Of a stretch of 9,579 nucleotides of DNA, positions 1 to 7,062 are shown piece after piece. The position numbers and the translations under genes are program-made. The stretch comes from Alphaproteobacteria bacterium (GTDB lineage Bacteria; Pseudomonadota; Alphaproteobacteria; Micropepsales; Micropepsaceae): NCBI GenBank assembly GCA_015654715.1, contig JAATGK010000407.1, positions 1 through 9,579 of the forward strand, read 5' to 3'. Below the pieces are notes generated by a model. The model worked only from the letters and a program-made list of their open reading frames with translations, was not told the origin of the DNA and made no database searches. Every line of letters begins with the position of its first letter. Positions within the stretch are counted from its first letter, which is position 1.

Positions 1-756
1 GTGGAAGGCGCTTTCGACGTTTGGCGGCACATCGACGTGAGCGATGAAATCACGGCCCTGTGGCCCATAGCCGTTCGCGTCATCACGCAGGCGTGGCACC
101 TCGCCTAGCAGCAGCGCCACGAATTGCTCCGGCGACCATAGCGTCAGCCCGGCGGGCGCCACGATCCGCACTGCGCCGTCTTTGAGCGCGAGGCTCGGAA
201 CCACCACCGGCCAATTGAGGAACGTCACCGCCTTCTCGCCCTGCCACACTTTGCTGAAGGTCGCAAAGGTCCGCCGTTGCATCAGCGGGTCCTGGACCAG
301 CAAAATCTTTTGCGGACGGAGTGGCGTTTGCCGCAAAAGCGCGCGGCTGAACGCGGCATTCTCGCCGCTATTGCGCGAGCGGTCTTCGATCAGAAGACGC
401 TCAGGCGGCAATCCCCACCACCGGCTCGCGATGTCCGCCAGGATGCGGGCTTCCGGCCGCCCTTCAACGGCGATCTCGCAATACTGCGCGTGCGCCGCGA
501 CCGCCGCTCGCAACAATGGCGTCTGGTGACCGATGCCGCCCGCGACGAGCAGCGGCGTACCGGCTGCCGCAGCGCGCCGGGCGGCGCCTTCGAAGGTCCA
601 TAGCATCGCGTTGCCGGCATAGACGACCAGATCGCACGCGACCGGTCCACCGGCACATTCGACCGGCGAAACATCGTCGAGCGCCAGGAAGCGCACAATC
701 TCGTTCAGCGCCGCAACGTCGCTACCGTCCAGCGTCAGCGCCCCGAACTTCGCCAT
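1..756 (-). CDS. ydcF: YdcF family protein (DUF218 domain), 3' end outside the window
   Basis: The 252 codons visible resemble E. coli YdcF over the whole length. Seen: 'YAGNAM' near residue 46, '[14 protein letters not shown]' at 73-86, '[12 protein letters not shown]' at 99-110, '[18 protein letters not shown]' at 124-141, '[13 protein letters not shown]' at 155-167, and 'GELPRLRDD-type GEVPRLRDD' followed by '[15 protein letters not shown]' near the C-terminus. E. coli YdcF is about 266 residues, so only a short tail is missing. The family (DUF218, with SanA and ElyC) is poorly understood; E. coli YdcF has been reported to bind S-adenosylmethionine, and relatives act in envelope maintenance. 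No signal peptide or membrane helix is seen, so it is probably cytoplasmic, like YdcF. The start is the ATG at 756, preceded by GAGGA four bases upstream. It lies 74 bases after the barrel gene in the same direction and may share its transcript. The family is sure; the biochemical role is not. Confidence 0.9.
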   Translation of the reverse strand, partial: MAKFGALTLDGSDVAALNEIVRFLALDDVSPVECAGGPVACDLVVYAGNAMLWTFEGAARRAAAAGTPLLVAGGIGHQTPLLRAAVAAHAQYCEIAVEGRPEARILADIASRWWGLPPERLLIEDRSRNSGENAAFSRALLRQTPLRPQKILLVQDPLMQRRTFATFSKVWQGEKAVTFLNWPVVVPSLALKDGAVRIVAPAGLTLWSPEQFVALLLGEVPRLRDDANGYGPQGRDFIAHVDVPPNVESAFH

Positions 757-830
757 ATCGTCCTCGATGGGTCAGACGTTTGACGTCAGGGTAAAAACTG
801 GCGGGCGCGTTGGCAACCTGGCATGGGGCT

Positions 831-1613
831 TCACGTCTGGAACCAGATCGTGGTGATGACGCCGGTTTCTTTGACGATGTTGCGGCCGCTGAGCGAGAAG
901 AAATAGCCGCTTTGCAGCGACCAGCGCCGCGACAGGCGATGGACCAGAGAGAACTGGAGTTTGGCGAGGCCATACGGCTGATACGGCGGTTTGATCGCGC
1001 CGACGGTCGTAAAATTGAAGCTTTGGACCAGCACGAGGTTGCGCGGCGTTAGGCGCCAACCTGCGGTGGCCTCAAAGACGATTTCGTCAGGGCGCGGGCG
1101 CGCGATCCAGCGCTGCGCCACTTCGACGTCGACGAACGCATCGCGCCGCAACAGCTTGAAGCTGCGGCCCCACAGCAGCCTCGCCTCGAACTGCCGCCCC
1201 GGCTCGCCGCTCGACGATACCGACATGTCGAAGGCGCCCGCCGATTTGCCCGAGAGCTGGACCGACAGCATTCCGGGATTGGTCAACAACAGGATGCGCA
1301 AGCCCGCTTCGAGCGAGGCCGAATGGACAGTCGCGGCGCCGGTGCCGTTCATGTCCGATTGCGCCAGCACATATTCCGGTACGGCACAAACCGTCACGCT
1401 GTCAGTCAACCCATATTCCATCCGATCCTGGATCAGAAGCTTGTTGAAGACGATGGGTTTCGAAGGGGTGTCATCGCCGTAGCGCTGCGACGCCGTGCTC
1501 GCCGTGGTACCGGCGAAGATCGCAAGCTGGTGGCGATCGAGCGTCCACGCCCCGCCGTGCGCACCGTCCGCAAGCAGCAGCAGCACGAGCCCGATGACGG
1601 CACCCGTACGCAT
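831..1613 (-). CDS. Secreted protein, probable small outer-membrane beta-barrel
   Basis: This is a 260-residue protein with a clear signal peptide: MRTG, then a hydrophobic core (AVIGLVLLLLADG), with likely cleavage around residues 19-21 (AHG/GAW). The mature part has no hydrophobic helix. It shows alternating polar/apolar stretches with many aromatic residues, for example 'VDVEVAQRWIARP', 'NLVLVQSFNFTTVG' and 'KLQFSLVHRLSRRWSLQSGYFFSL', and ends in an amphipathic strand 'GVITTIWFQT'. These are marks of an outer-membrane beta-barrel. 'MEYGLTDSVTV' near residue 65 recalls the barrel family that includes the phenol-degradation MetA-type proteins (PF13557), but that match is from memory. The start ATG overlaps the stop of the upstream glycosyltransferase by one base (TGATG), so translation is probably coupled. 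The open frame runs further upstream inside the glycosyltransferase, but the signal peptide fixes the start at 1613. Inference: it could be the outer-membrane partner for a polymer made by that enzyme. Substrate unknown. Confidence 0.8.
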   Translation of the reverse strand: MRTGAVIGLVLLLLADGAHGGAWTLDRHQLAIFAGTTASTASQRYGDDTPSKPIVFNKLLIQDRMEYGLTDSVTVCAVPEYVLAQSDMNGTGAATVHSASLEAGLRILLLTNPGMLSVQLSGKSAGAFDMSVSSSGEPGRQFEARLLWGRSFKLLRRDAFVDVEVAQRWIARPRPDEIVFEATAGWRLTPRNLVLVQSFNFTTVGAIKPPYQPYGLAKLQFSLVHRLSRRWSLQSGYFFSLSGRNIVKETGVITTIWFQT

Positions 1614-3046
1614 CACCGTTTTGCCGCTCCGTGCGGGGTCTTTTCCCAGAGGAACGGATCGCACAAGAGCTGCCACAGCGCGCGATAGGCTGCCGCCGAA
1701 ATGAGCAGCCAATAGAGCGGAAAAGTCAGTACAATCGCCGTTTCCAGCCCACGCCGGCGGCTTCCGCCTTCGACCATCGCCAGAGCGGCGAGAAGCACGT
1801 TGGCGCCCAGCAATGTCGCTCCGGAAATACCGGCCACCAGAGCGAGCGTTCCGCCGCCATCGCTGAACAGCGTACCGGCGATACAGAACAGCCACATCAA
1901 GGGATTGACCAGCGCTGACCACACCGCGCCCCCCAAGAACGCCAACATCCAAATCAATCCGCAGGGACCGATCTCGCATATCAGGGCCTTGGGATTGCGG
2001 GTGTGCACCAGAAGGGTCTGCATATGGCCTTTCATCCAGCGGGTTCGCTGGCGCACCCAGGTGCCGATCTTCTCGGGCGCCTCTTCGAAGGTCGCTGAAT
2101 CCAGAATTGCGACGCGATGGCCGAGCCGTGCCAGACGCAGGCCGAGATCAGCATCCTCGGTCACATTGAACGGGTCCCAGGCGCCCGCCTCAATCAGCGC
2201 CCGCGTGCGGAAGTGGTTCGAGGTGCCGCCGAGCGGGATCGGCGCATTGAGACGCGCCAACCCCGGCAACAGCGTGCGGAACCACAGGTCGTAGTCGATG
2301 GCGAATATTTGCGCGACCCAGGCCGGCGCCGGATCGATCACAAGTCGCGCCTGGAAACAGGACGTTCCAGGATTGCTGCGAAACGCCGCCACGGCTTTGC
2401 GCAACTGATCGGGTTCGGGGCGGTCCTCGGCGTCATAGACGACCACGAACTCGCCGCGCGCAAATGGCAGGGCGTAATTGCAGGCCTTGGGCTTGGTGCG
2501 CGGCAATCCCAACGGCACCGTGATGGCCTTAAGGCCTGCTGCCACCACCGCGGCGTGGGTCGCCTCGTCGTCCGCCTCGACCACCAGCCAGATATCGAGC
2601 TTGTCGGCGGGATAATCGAGTGCGGCGAGCGACCGCGCCATCGCAGCGATCATGCCCGCTTCGCGATAGACCGGAACCAGGATGGTGTAGACCGGCAGCG
2701 GTTCGTCCCGCCCCAGCACGGCATCGGAGCGAGGCTGTCTGCCGACAACCGCAAGACCGCATCGCGCCAACAGACTGGCAACAAACCCGATCGACATCCC
2801 CGCCACGACGATGTCGGCAGCGGGCGCAGGCCATACAATAAACGCTGCAACGACAGCGGCCGCGAGCCCGCCGAAGAAAATGGTCTGACTACGCGTCACG
2901 ACCTGCCGGGCCGACAGGTGCGGACGCTCTTCCGCCAAGCTGAGCGTCGCGCGATGCAGCAATGCCGCCGTATCAGCCGCAGCGACCAGATTCGGCCGCG
3001 GTCGATAGCGTATGCTCCGGCGCTGCAGAGCACCCTGCGCGCTCAA
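1613..3046 (-). CDS. Membrane-bound family 2 glycosyltransferase (cellulose synthase-like)
   Basis: A 477-residue inner-membrane enzyme if it starts at TTG 3046. In order: a polar N-terminus; two membrane helices (about 55-72 and 78-101); a cytoplasmic GT-A domain beginning 'YTILVPVYREAG' (about 120-131); the nucleotide/metal site 'VVYDAEDRPEPD' (D205-x-x-D208 region); the acceptor/catalytic 'VTEDADLGLRLARLG' (E297, D298); and 'QRTRW' (333-337), the QxxRW motif of processive GT2 enzymes such as cellulose and PNAG synthases. About three to four helices follow (362-461). It therefore probably transfers sugars from a nucleotide-sugar donor and may extrude a polymer; donor and product cannot be read from sequence. 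TTG 3046 is chosen because AAGGGGG sits six bases before it. An upstream ATG at 3223 is in frame, but the added 59 residues are Arg/Gly-rich, lack a good ribosome binding site and span inverted repeats. First gene of a coupled pair with the barrel protein. Confidence 0.9.
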   Translation of the reverse strand: MSAQGALQRRSIRYRPRPNLVAAADTAALLHRATLSLAEERPHLSARQVVTRSQTIFFGGLAAAVVAAFIVWPAPAADIVVAGMSIGFVASLLARCGLAVVGRQPRSDAVLGRDEPLPVYTILVPVYREAGMIAAMARSLAALDYPADKLDIWLVVEADDEATHAAVVAAGLKAITVPLGLPRTKPKACNYALPFARGEFVVVYDAEDRPEPDQLRKAVAAFRSNPGTSCFQARLVIDPAPAWVAQIFAIDYDLWFRTLLPGLARLNAPIPLGGTSNHFRTRALIEAGAWDPFNVTEDADLGLRLARLGHRVAILDSATFEEAPEKIGTWVRQRTRWMKGHMQTLLVHTRNPKALICEIGPCGLIWMLAFLGGAVWSALVNPLMWLFCIAGTLFSDGGGTLALVAGISGATLLGANVLLAALAMVEGGSRRRGLETAIVLTFPLYWLLISAAAYRALWQLLCDPFLWEKTPHGAAKR

Positions 3047-3052
3047 GACCAG

Positions 3053-3060
3053 CCCCCTTA
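3053..3060 (-). promoter_or_regulatory. Ribosome binding site that decides the glycosyltransferase start
   Basis: On the minus strand the sequence reads TAAGGGGG, then CTGGTC, then TTG. An AAGGGGG core six bases before TTG 3046 is a much better initiation context than that of the upstream in-frame ATG at 3223, so this site sets the protein at 477 residues. Confidence 0.65.
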
Positions 3061-3178
3061 GTCCGAGACGGCTCTCTCGACATGCGGAAATGCGACGAAC
3101 CGGAAACGCAACGGCGGGCGCCTGTCCGGTCGGCCGAAAACCGCGCGTTAAAGGACCCCCCCGCCAGAACGCACCAAT

Positions 3179-3210
3179 TACGTGTAGGCGGCGGGGGGCC
3201 GCACCACGTA
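3179..3210. repeat. Two-part inverted repeat (stem-loop)
   Basis: Outer arms TACGTG (3179-3184) and CACGTA (3205-3210) enclose inner arms GCGGC (3188-3192) and GCCGC (3198-3202) around a GGGGG loop, with three and two unpaired bases between the stem sections. It could fold in RNA downstream of glpK or act as a DNA dyad for a regulator of the glycosyltransferase. Without a T-run it is not a standard terminator. Only the symmetry is directly seen; the role is open. Confidence 0.5.
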
Positions 3211-3284
3211 CCCTTAGTTGCATTCATTAACGGCGGACACCTTGTCCCAGAACCAAGCCTGTACGAATTAAGACGCGACGCGCT

Positions 3285-4778
3285 TCACACGCTGCGCACA
3301 CGAGCGACGGCCTCGGTCCATCCTCGATACAAGAAATCGCGGCGCGACGGCGCCAGCGCGGGTACGAAGCGGCGGTCGAGGTGCCAGTGGTGGGCAATGT
3401 CGGCGGTGTCGCGGAAAACGCCTGCCGCGAGGCCGACGAGATAGGCCGCCCCCAAGGCCGTGGTCTCGAAAACTTGCGGCCGCTCGACTGGCAAGCCGGT
3501 CAGGTCGGCGAGCCGCTGGCAGAACCAGTCGTTACGCACCATGCCGCCATCGACCTTCAGCGCTTTGGGGGCGCCGATCTTCGCCGCCGCCATGTCCTTG
3601 GCCATCGCTTCGAGAAGGTCGCGGGTTTCGAAACACACCGCATCGAGCGCCGCCCGGGCGATTTCCGCCGCACCGGCATCTCGGGTCAGACCAAAAATGG
3701 CGCCGCGCGCATCGGGATCCCAATACGGCGCCCCGAGACCGGTGAACGCCGGCACGAAGTACAGCCCTTCGGCCTCACCAGCCCGCTGCACCAAACTTTC
3801 GATTTCGCCCGATTGTCCGATGATACCCAAACCATCGCGCAACCATTGCACCACCGCCCCAGCGACAAAAATGCTGCCTTCCACCGCATACTGCGGCTTG
3901 CCCTCGAGCCGTGACGCACACGTCGCGAGCAGCCGGTTGCGGGATACCGGCGGCACATCGCCGGTGTGAACCAGGGCAAAGCAACCGGTGCCGAAAGTCG
4001 ACTTGACGTCGCCCGGCTCGAAACACGCCTGCCCGATGGCGGCCGCTTGCTGGTCGCCCGCGACGCCGAGGATCGCAATCGGCGCGCCGAACAACGCCGC
4101 ACTGGTGTGACCAAACAGACCGGCGCTGTCGCGAACCTCCGGCAGCATCGCGCGCGGGATGTTGAACAGGGTCAGAAGATTCTGGTCCCACGCCAGCGAC
4201 TTCAGATTCAACAGCATGGTACGCGAGGCATTGGTGGCATCGGTGGCGTGAACCGCCCCCGCCGTGAGGCGCCACAAGAGCCAGCTATCGATCGTGCCGA
4301 AGGCGAGTTCGCCGGCTTCCGCCCGCGCCCGGGCGCCGTCGACATTGTCCAGCAGCCATTCCAGCTTGGTGGCCGAGAAATAAGGATCGACAAGCAATCC
4401 GGTGCGGCTGGTGATGTCAGCCTCAAGCCCGGCCCTCTGCAGCGCCCGGCAGCGCTCGGCAGTGCGGCGGTCTTGCCAGACGATGGCGTTGTGAATCGCC
4501 GTGCCGGTCCGTTTATCCCAAACCAGTGTGGTCTCGCGCTGGTTGGCGATCCCGAGGCCCGAAACATCGGCCGCAGCAACGCCGCTGAGAACCGCACGGC
4601 AGCAGGTCAGCGTTGCCTGCCAGATTTCCTCCGGATCGTGCTCGACCCAGCCGTTGGCGGGATAGTACTGGCTGAGATCGACGGCATGGAACGCTTGAGG
4701 AACGCCTGTGGAATCGAACAATACCGCTCGCGTCGAAGTGGTGCCCTGGTCGATGACCAATAGAAATTGAGCGCCCAT
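3285..4778 (-). CDS. glpK: Glycerol kinase
   Basis: GlpK phosphorylates glycerol with ATP to sn-glycerol 3-phosphate in the cytoplasm, feeding glycolysis and phospholipid synthesis. The 497-residue product (E. coli 502) has the FGGY-kinase layout: phosphate loop 'IDQGTTSTRAV' at 9-19, 'ANQRETT' at 78-84 and 'NAIVWQDRRT' at 97-106 for substrate contacts, 'GTIDSWLLWRL' at 161-171, 'GVAGDQQAA' with the catalytic-base aspartate D242, 'STFGTGCF' at 260-267, 'GLGAPYWDPDARGAIFGLTR', and the C-terminal 'KVDGGMVRND'. The E. coli fructose-1,6-bisphosphate loop (GGKGG plus a nearby Arg) is absent: residues about 226-236 read 'SAALFGAPIAI'. No glpF, glpD or glpR is adjacent. The start ATG 4778 begins 'MGAQFLLVIDQGTTS', right for the family; the ribosome binding site is weak (only GAG about ten bases upstream), and a GTTAAC palindrome touches the start codon. 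Confidence 0.97.
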   Translation of the reverse strand: MGAQFLLVIDQGTTSTRAVLFDSTGVPQAFHAVDLSQYYPANGWVEHDPEEIWQATLTCCRAVLSGVAAADVSGLGIANQRETTLVWDKRTGTAIHNAIVWQDRRTAERCRALQRAGLEADITSRTGLLVDPYFSATKLEWLLDNVDGARARAEAGELAFGTIDSWLLWRLTAGAVHATDATNASRTMLLNLKSLAWDQNLLTLFNIPRAMLPEVRDSAGLFGHTSAALFGAPIAILGVAGDQQAAAIGQACFEPGDVKSTFGTGCFALVHTGDVPPVSRNRLLATCASRLEGKPQYAVEGSIFVAGAVVQWLRDGLGIIGQSGEIESLVQRAGEAEGLYFVPAFTGLGAPYWDPDARGAIFGLTRDAGAAEIARAALDAVCFETRDLLEAMAKDMAAAKIGAPKALKVDGGMVRNDWFCQRLADLTGLPVERPQVFETTALGAAYLVGLAAGVFRDTADIAHHWHLDRRFVPALAPSRRDFLYRGWTEAVARVRSV

Positions 4779-4885
4779 GTTAACGACTCGTGTTGGTTTC
4801 CAACTGGGTTAGATTAACACGCTGTTAACGTCAGTTTGCTACTGCTGACTGCTCGCCGTCAGGCGGTTGCGAGGGGGCCAGAGAC
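4779..4885. promoter_or_regulatory. Divergent promoter region of glpK and the DUF2336 gene
   Basis: The 107 bases between the two start codons must carry promoters for both directions. They contain GTTAAC at 4779-4784 abutting the glpK start codon, a small hairpin GTTGG-TTT-CCAAC at 4792-4804, the CtrA-type box at 4814-4829, and the GAGGGGG ribosome binding site of the plus-strand gene at 4871-4877. No strong sigma-70 type -35/-10 pair is obvious. Confidence 0.7.
4814..4829 (+). promoter_or_regulatory. Perfect CtrA-type binding box, TTAA-N7-TTAAC
   Basis: The plus strand reads TTAACACGCTGTTAAC: TTAA, seven bases, then TTAAC, the consensus for the alphaproteobacterial cell-cycle regulator CtrA. 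On the other strand it reads TTAA-N7-TTAAT, so the element is nearly symmetric. Its right end lies 57 bases before the TTG start of the DUF2336 gene and its left end 36 bases from the glpK start. CtrA sites commonly overlap a -35 region; here activation of the plus-strand gene would be compatible with a transcription start near 4860. Match to consensus is seen; binding is inferred. Confidence 0.6.
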
Positions 4886-5983
4886 TTGGGACTGACAGCC
4901 AGAGATATGAGCGATATGGGCCGCTTGGCGCAGCTCGCCGCGAACCCGCAGGACACCACCCGCGAGGAAATCTATCTCGCCGTGGCGTCTCTCTATCGCG
5001 TCCAAGGCAATCATCTGAACGACCGCGAAAGAGGCCTGATGCGGGACATCCTGCAGCGCCTCACCCGCGATGTTGAAATGGCGATCCGGATCGCCCTCGC
5101 CGAACGGCTGGCGGAAGATACGTCGGCGCCCAACGATCTCATCCTGCTGCTCGCCGACGACACCATCGAAGTTGCCCGCCCCGTCATCCTGCGCAACCCG
5201 CTGCTCACCGACGAGGACATGCTGCGGCTGATCGCCGAAAGCGACGTCAGTCACCAGGAAGCCGTGGCCGCCCGCCCCCATATCGGCGACACCGTCACGG
5301 CCGCGCTCGCCAAGAGCGAAGCCGAAACCGTTCTGGAGACCTTGGTCCGCAACACCACGGCGCGGATTTCCGGCACCACCTATGAAGTTCTGGTCGACAA
5401 GTCGCGCAAGTTCGCCCGCTTGCAGGAACCCATTACGCAACGCCCGGATTTGCCGCCAGTGCTGGCCAGCAAGATGTGCGGCTGGGTTTCCGACGCTCTG
5501 AAGATCTACATCGTACACAACTATCCAATCGAACACGCCAAGCTCGACGCCGCGATGGCTTCGGCCGAGCACACGCTCCAAAGCGAGCCCGCCCCCTTGC
5601 GGCCGACGCCCGCCGAGAGCGCCCACAAACTGGTGGAAAAGCTGTCGGCCGCCGGCCAGCTCAAGGCCGGGTTCCTTCTCAGAGTTCTGCACCAAGGCCA
5701 GATCGACCTGTTCGACCTCGCCTTCGCCAAACTGCTGAACCTGCCGTTGGACGAAGTACGCCGGGACCTTTACGAGCGCGGTCCCAAACCGGTGGCCCTG
5801 GCCTGCCGCGCCGTCGGTATCGACCGCTGCGTCTTCGCCACGGTCTTCAAACTGTCGCGCCAAGCCCGCCTGTTGAAACTCGTCCTTACGGCAGCCGACC
5901 TGCAAATCGTCGACGGCACCTTCGCGACCTACACCAAAGTGGCGGCGCTCGAGGAACTGCAGGCTTTGGCGGACAAGGGCTAA
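4886..5983 (+). CDS. DUF2336 domain protein, function unknown
   Basis: The 365-residue protein fits DUF2336 (PF10098), an all-helical family found mainly in Alphaproteobacteria. Typical segments are seen: 'YLAVASLYRVQGNHLNDRERGLMRDIL' at 30-56, 'DVEMAIRIALAERLAED' at 62-78, 'LLLADDTIEVARPVILRNPLLTDEDMLRLI' at 87-116, 'HQEAVAARPHIGDTVTAALA' at 123-142, 'RNTTARISGTTYEVLVDKS' at 155-173, and 'RPDLPPVLASKMCGWVSDALK' at 186-206. The repeated 'hit, survive, next helix' pattern looks HEAT-like, suggesting a protein-binding scaffold, but no activity is known to me. No signal peptide or membrane helix is seen, so it is probably cytoplasmic. The TTG at 4886 is chosen because GAGGGGG lies eight bases upstream; ATG 4907 (residue 8) is the alternative, with a poorer site. 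It stands alone, divergent from glpK, downstream of the CtrA-type box, and 87 bases before moaA. A long antisense open frame over it is a high-G+C shadow. Confidence 0.88.
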   Translation: MGLTARDMSDMGRLAQLAANPQDTTREEIYLAVASLYRVQGNHLNDRERGLMRDILQRLTRDVEMAIRIALAERLAEDTSAPNDLILLLADDTIEVARPVILRNPLLTDEDMLRLIAESDVSHQEAVAARPHIGDTVTAALAKSEAETVLETLVRNTTARISGTTYEVLVDKSRKFARLQEPITQRPDLPPVLASKMCGWVSDALKIYIVHNYPIEHAKLDAAMASAEHTLQSEPAPLRPTPAESAHKLVEKLSAAGQLKAGFLLRVLHQGQIDLFDLAFAKLLNLPLDEVRRDLYERGPKPVALACRAVGIDRCVFATVFKLSRQARLLKLVLTAADLQIVDGTFATYTKVAALEELQALADKG

Positions 5984-6006
5984 AAAGTTCCGTTTCTGGT
6001 TCTCGA

Positions 6007-6062
6007 TTTATCACGCATCGGGACGGAAAACCGGATTCCACTTTTCCTGAAAGCGCTTTAGG
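6007..6062. repeat. Degenerate Rhizobiales-type intergenic repeat element
   Basis: The stretch has GGAAAA (6025-6030) and TTTTCC (6042-6047) as inverted arms around CCGGATTCCAC, followed by the perfect palindrome AAAGCGCTTT (6050-6059). The core 'GGAAAACCGGATTCCACTTT' closely resembles an intergenic repeat I recall as very common in Rhizobiales genomes (GGAAAACCGGTTTCCACTTT-type). The copy here occupies most of the DUF2336-moaA gap, and its right edge supplies the AGGG (6060-6063) that serves as moaA ribosome binding site. The match rests on memory; genome copy number was not checked. Confidence 0.6.
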
Positions 6063-6070
6063 GTCGTTCT

Positions 6071-7060
6071 ATGATTGACCCTTTTGGCCGCGCCATCAGC
6101 TACTTGCGCGTTTCGGTGACCGACCGCTGCGACTTTCGCTGCGTCTATTGCATGGCGGAAAATCCGACCTTTTTGCCGAAGACCGAAATCCTGACCCTGG
6201 AAGAGATCGAGCGCCTCTGCGCCGCCTTTATCCGCCACGGCGTCAACCGCATCCGGATTACCGGCGGCGAGCCGCTGGTCCGGCGCGGTGTCATCACGCT
6301 GTTCGAGCGCCTGGGGCAGCGTCTCGACGGCGGCGGGCTGAACGAGCTGACGCTCACCACCAATGGCAGCCAGCTTACGCATCACGCGGCCAGCCTCGCC
6401 GCCGCCGGCGTCAAGCGCGTCAATGTTTCACTCGACACCCTCGATCCCGAAAAATTCCGCACCATCACCCGCTGGGGCGACCTTGCCGCCGTTCTCGCCG
6501 GGATCGACGCCGCCCAATCCGCCGGGCTGAAGGTCAAGATCAACACCGTCGCCCTCAAAAACTTCAACGACGAAGAATACGAGCGGCTGATCGCCTGGAC
6601 CCACGGCCGCGGCATCGGCCTCACCCTGATCGAGACCATGCCGATGGGCGGCAGCGATGCCGACCGCATCGCGCAATATCTGCCGCTGTCGGTGGTTCGC
6701 GCCCGGCTGGCGCAGAAATTCACCTTTGAGGACACCGAACACCGGACCGGCGGCCCCGCCCGTTACGTCCGGGTGCGCGAGACCGGCGGTCTTCTTGGAT
6801 TCATCACGCCGCTGACCCATAATTTCTGCGAAAGTTGCAACCGGGTGCGGGTCACTTGCACCGGCACGTTGTATATGTGCCTTGGCCAGGAGGATGCGGC
6901 GGATTTGCGTGCGCCCTTGCGCGCAGCCCGCGACGACACAATGCTGGACGAAGCGATTGCGGCCGCGATCGCGCGCAAACCGAAAGGCCACGACTTCATG
7001 ATCGACCGTCGCCATGCCGAACCGGCCGTTAGGCGCCCGATGTCGATGACGGGGGGCTGA
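6071..7060 (+). CDS. moaA: GTP 3',8-cyclase (molybdenum cofactor synthesis protein A)
   Basis: MoaA is a radical-SAM enzyme that converts GTP to 3',8-cyclo-7,8-dihydro-GTP, the first committed step of molybdopterin synthesis in the cytoplasm, together with MoaC. The 329-residue protein has the N-terminal cluster motif C20-x3-C24-x2-C27 ('[11 protein letters not shown]'), the SAM-binding '[10 protein letters not shown]' at 63-72, 'TLTTNGSQL' at 94-102, '[14 protein letters not shown]' at 116-129, '[14 protein letters not shown]' at 156-169, the second 4Fe-4S site C253-x2-C256-x13-C270, and the C-terminal Gly-Gly tail ('SMTGG') needed for activity. All key residues are present and the length is normal. 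ATG 6071 follows AGGG by seven bases and begins '[20 protein letters not shown]', as expected. moaC, moaB and other Mo-cofactor genes are not in the window. nadK starts two bases after its stop. Confidence 0.97.
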   Translation: MIDPFGRAISYLRVSVTDRCDFRCVYCMAENPTFLPKTEILTLEEIERLCAAFIRHGVNRIRITGGEPLVRRGVITLFERLGQRLDGGGLNELTLTTNGSQLTHHAASLAAAGVKRVNVSLDTLDPEKFRTITRWGDLAAVLAGIDAAQSAGLKVKINTVALKNFNDEEYERLIAWTHGRGIGLTLIETMPMGGSDADRIAQYLPLSVVRARLAQKFTFEDTEHRTGGPARYVRVRETGGLLGFITPLTHNFCESCNRVRVTCTGTLYMCLGQEDAADLRAPLRAARDDTMLDEAIAAAIARKPKGHDFMIDRRHAEPAVRRPMSMTGG

Positions 7061-7062
7061 AC

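Larger units (their letters stand above)
3047..3284. other. Intergenic region between glpK and the glycosyltransferase, with inverted repeats
   Basis: These 238 bases should hold the end of the glpK transcript and the promoter of the glycosyltransferase operon, both on the minus strand. Three inverted repeats are visible: CGAGA/TCTCG at 3064-3079, just upstream of the glycosyltransferase ribosome binding site; a two-part stem at 3179-3210; and GGACA-CCT-TGTCC at 3235-3247. None is followed by a T-run on the minus strand, so a classical intrinsic terminator for glpK is not evident. No convincing -35/-10 pair was picked out by eye. An open frame crosses part of the region but its product looks like translated spacer. 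Confidence 0.6.

Noticed and set aside
781..788. TGACGTCA palindrome between the barrel and ydcF genes
   Set aside because: Eight bases only, no second copy or promoter context to support a binding site.
1614..1979. N-terminal extension of the barrel frame into the glycosyltransferase
   Set aside because: The added residues are Arg-rich and overlap coding sequence in another frame, and they would bury a clear signal peptide that starts at 1613.
2525..2536. Perfect 12-base palindrome GGCCTTAAGGCC
   Set aside because: It lies inside the glycosyltransferase and encodes ordinary residues (Gly-Leu-Lys-Ala); no sign of a repeated or regulatory role.
2117..3061. 314-codon plus-strand frame over the glycosyltransferase
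   Set aside because: Arg/Gln/His-rich product without family features, antisense to a well supported gene.
3047..3223. ATG 3223 as start of the glycosyltransferase
   Set aside because: The extra 59 residues look like translated spacer and cross inverted repeats; TTG 3046 has a much better ribosome binding site.
4859..5905. 348-codon open frame antisense to the DUF2336 gene
   Set aside because: Its product is Gly/Gln/Val-rich with no recognisable family, and it lies wholly opposite a gene with clear family matches; long antisense frames are common at this G+C content.
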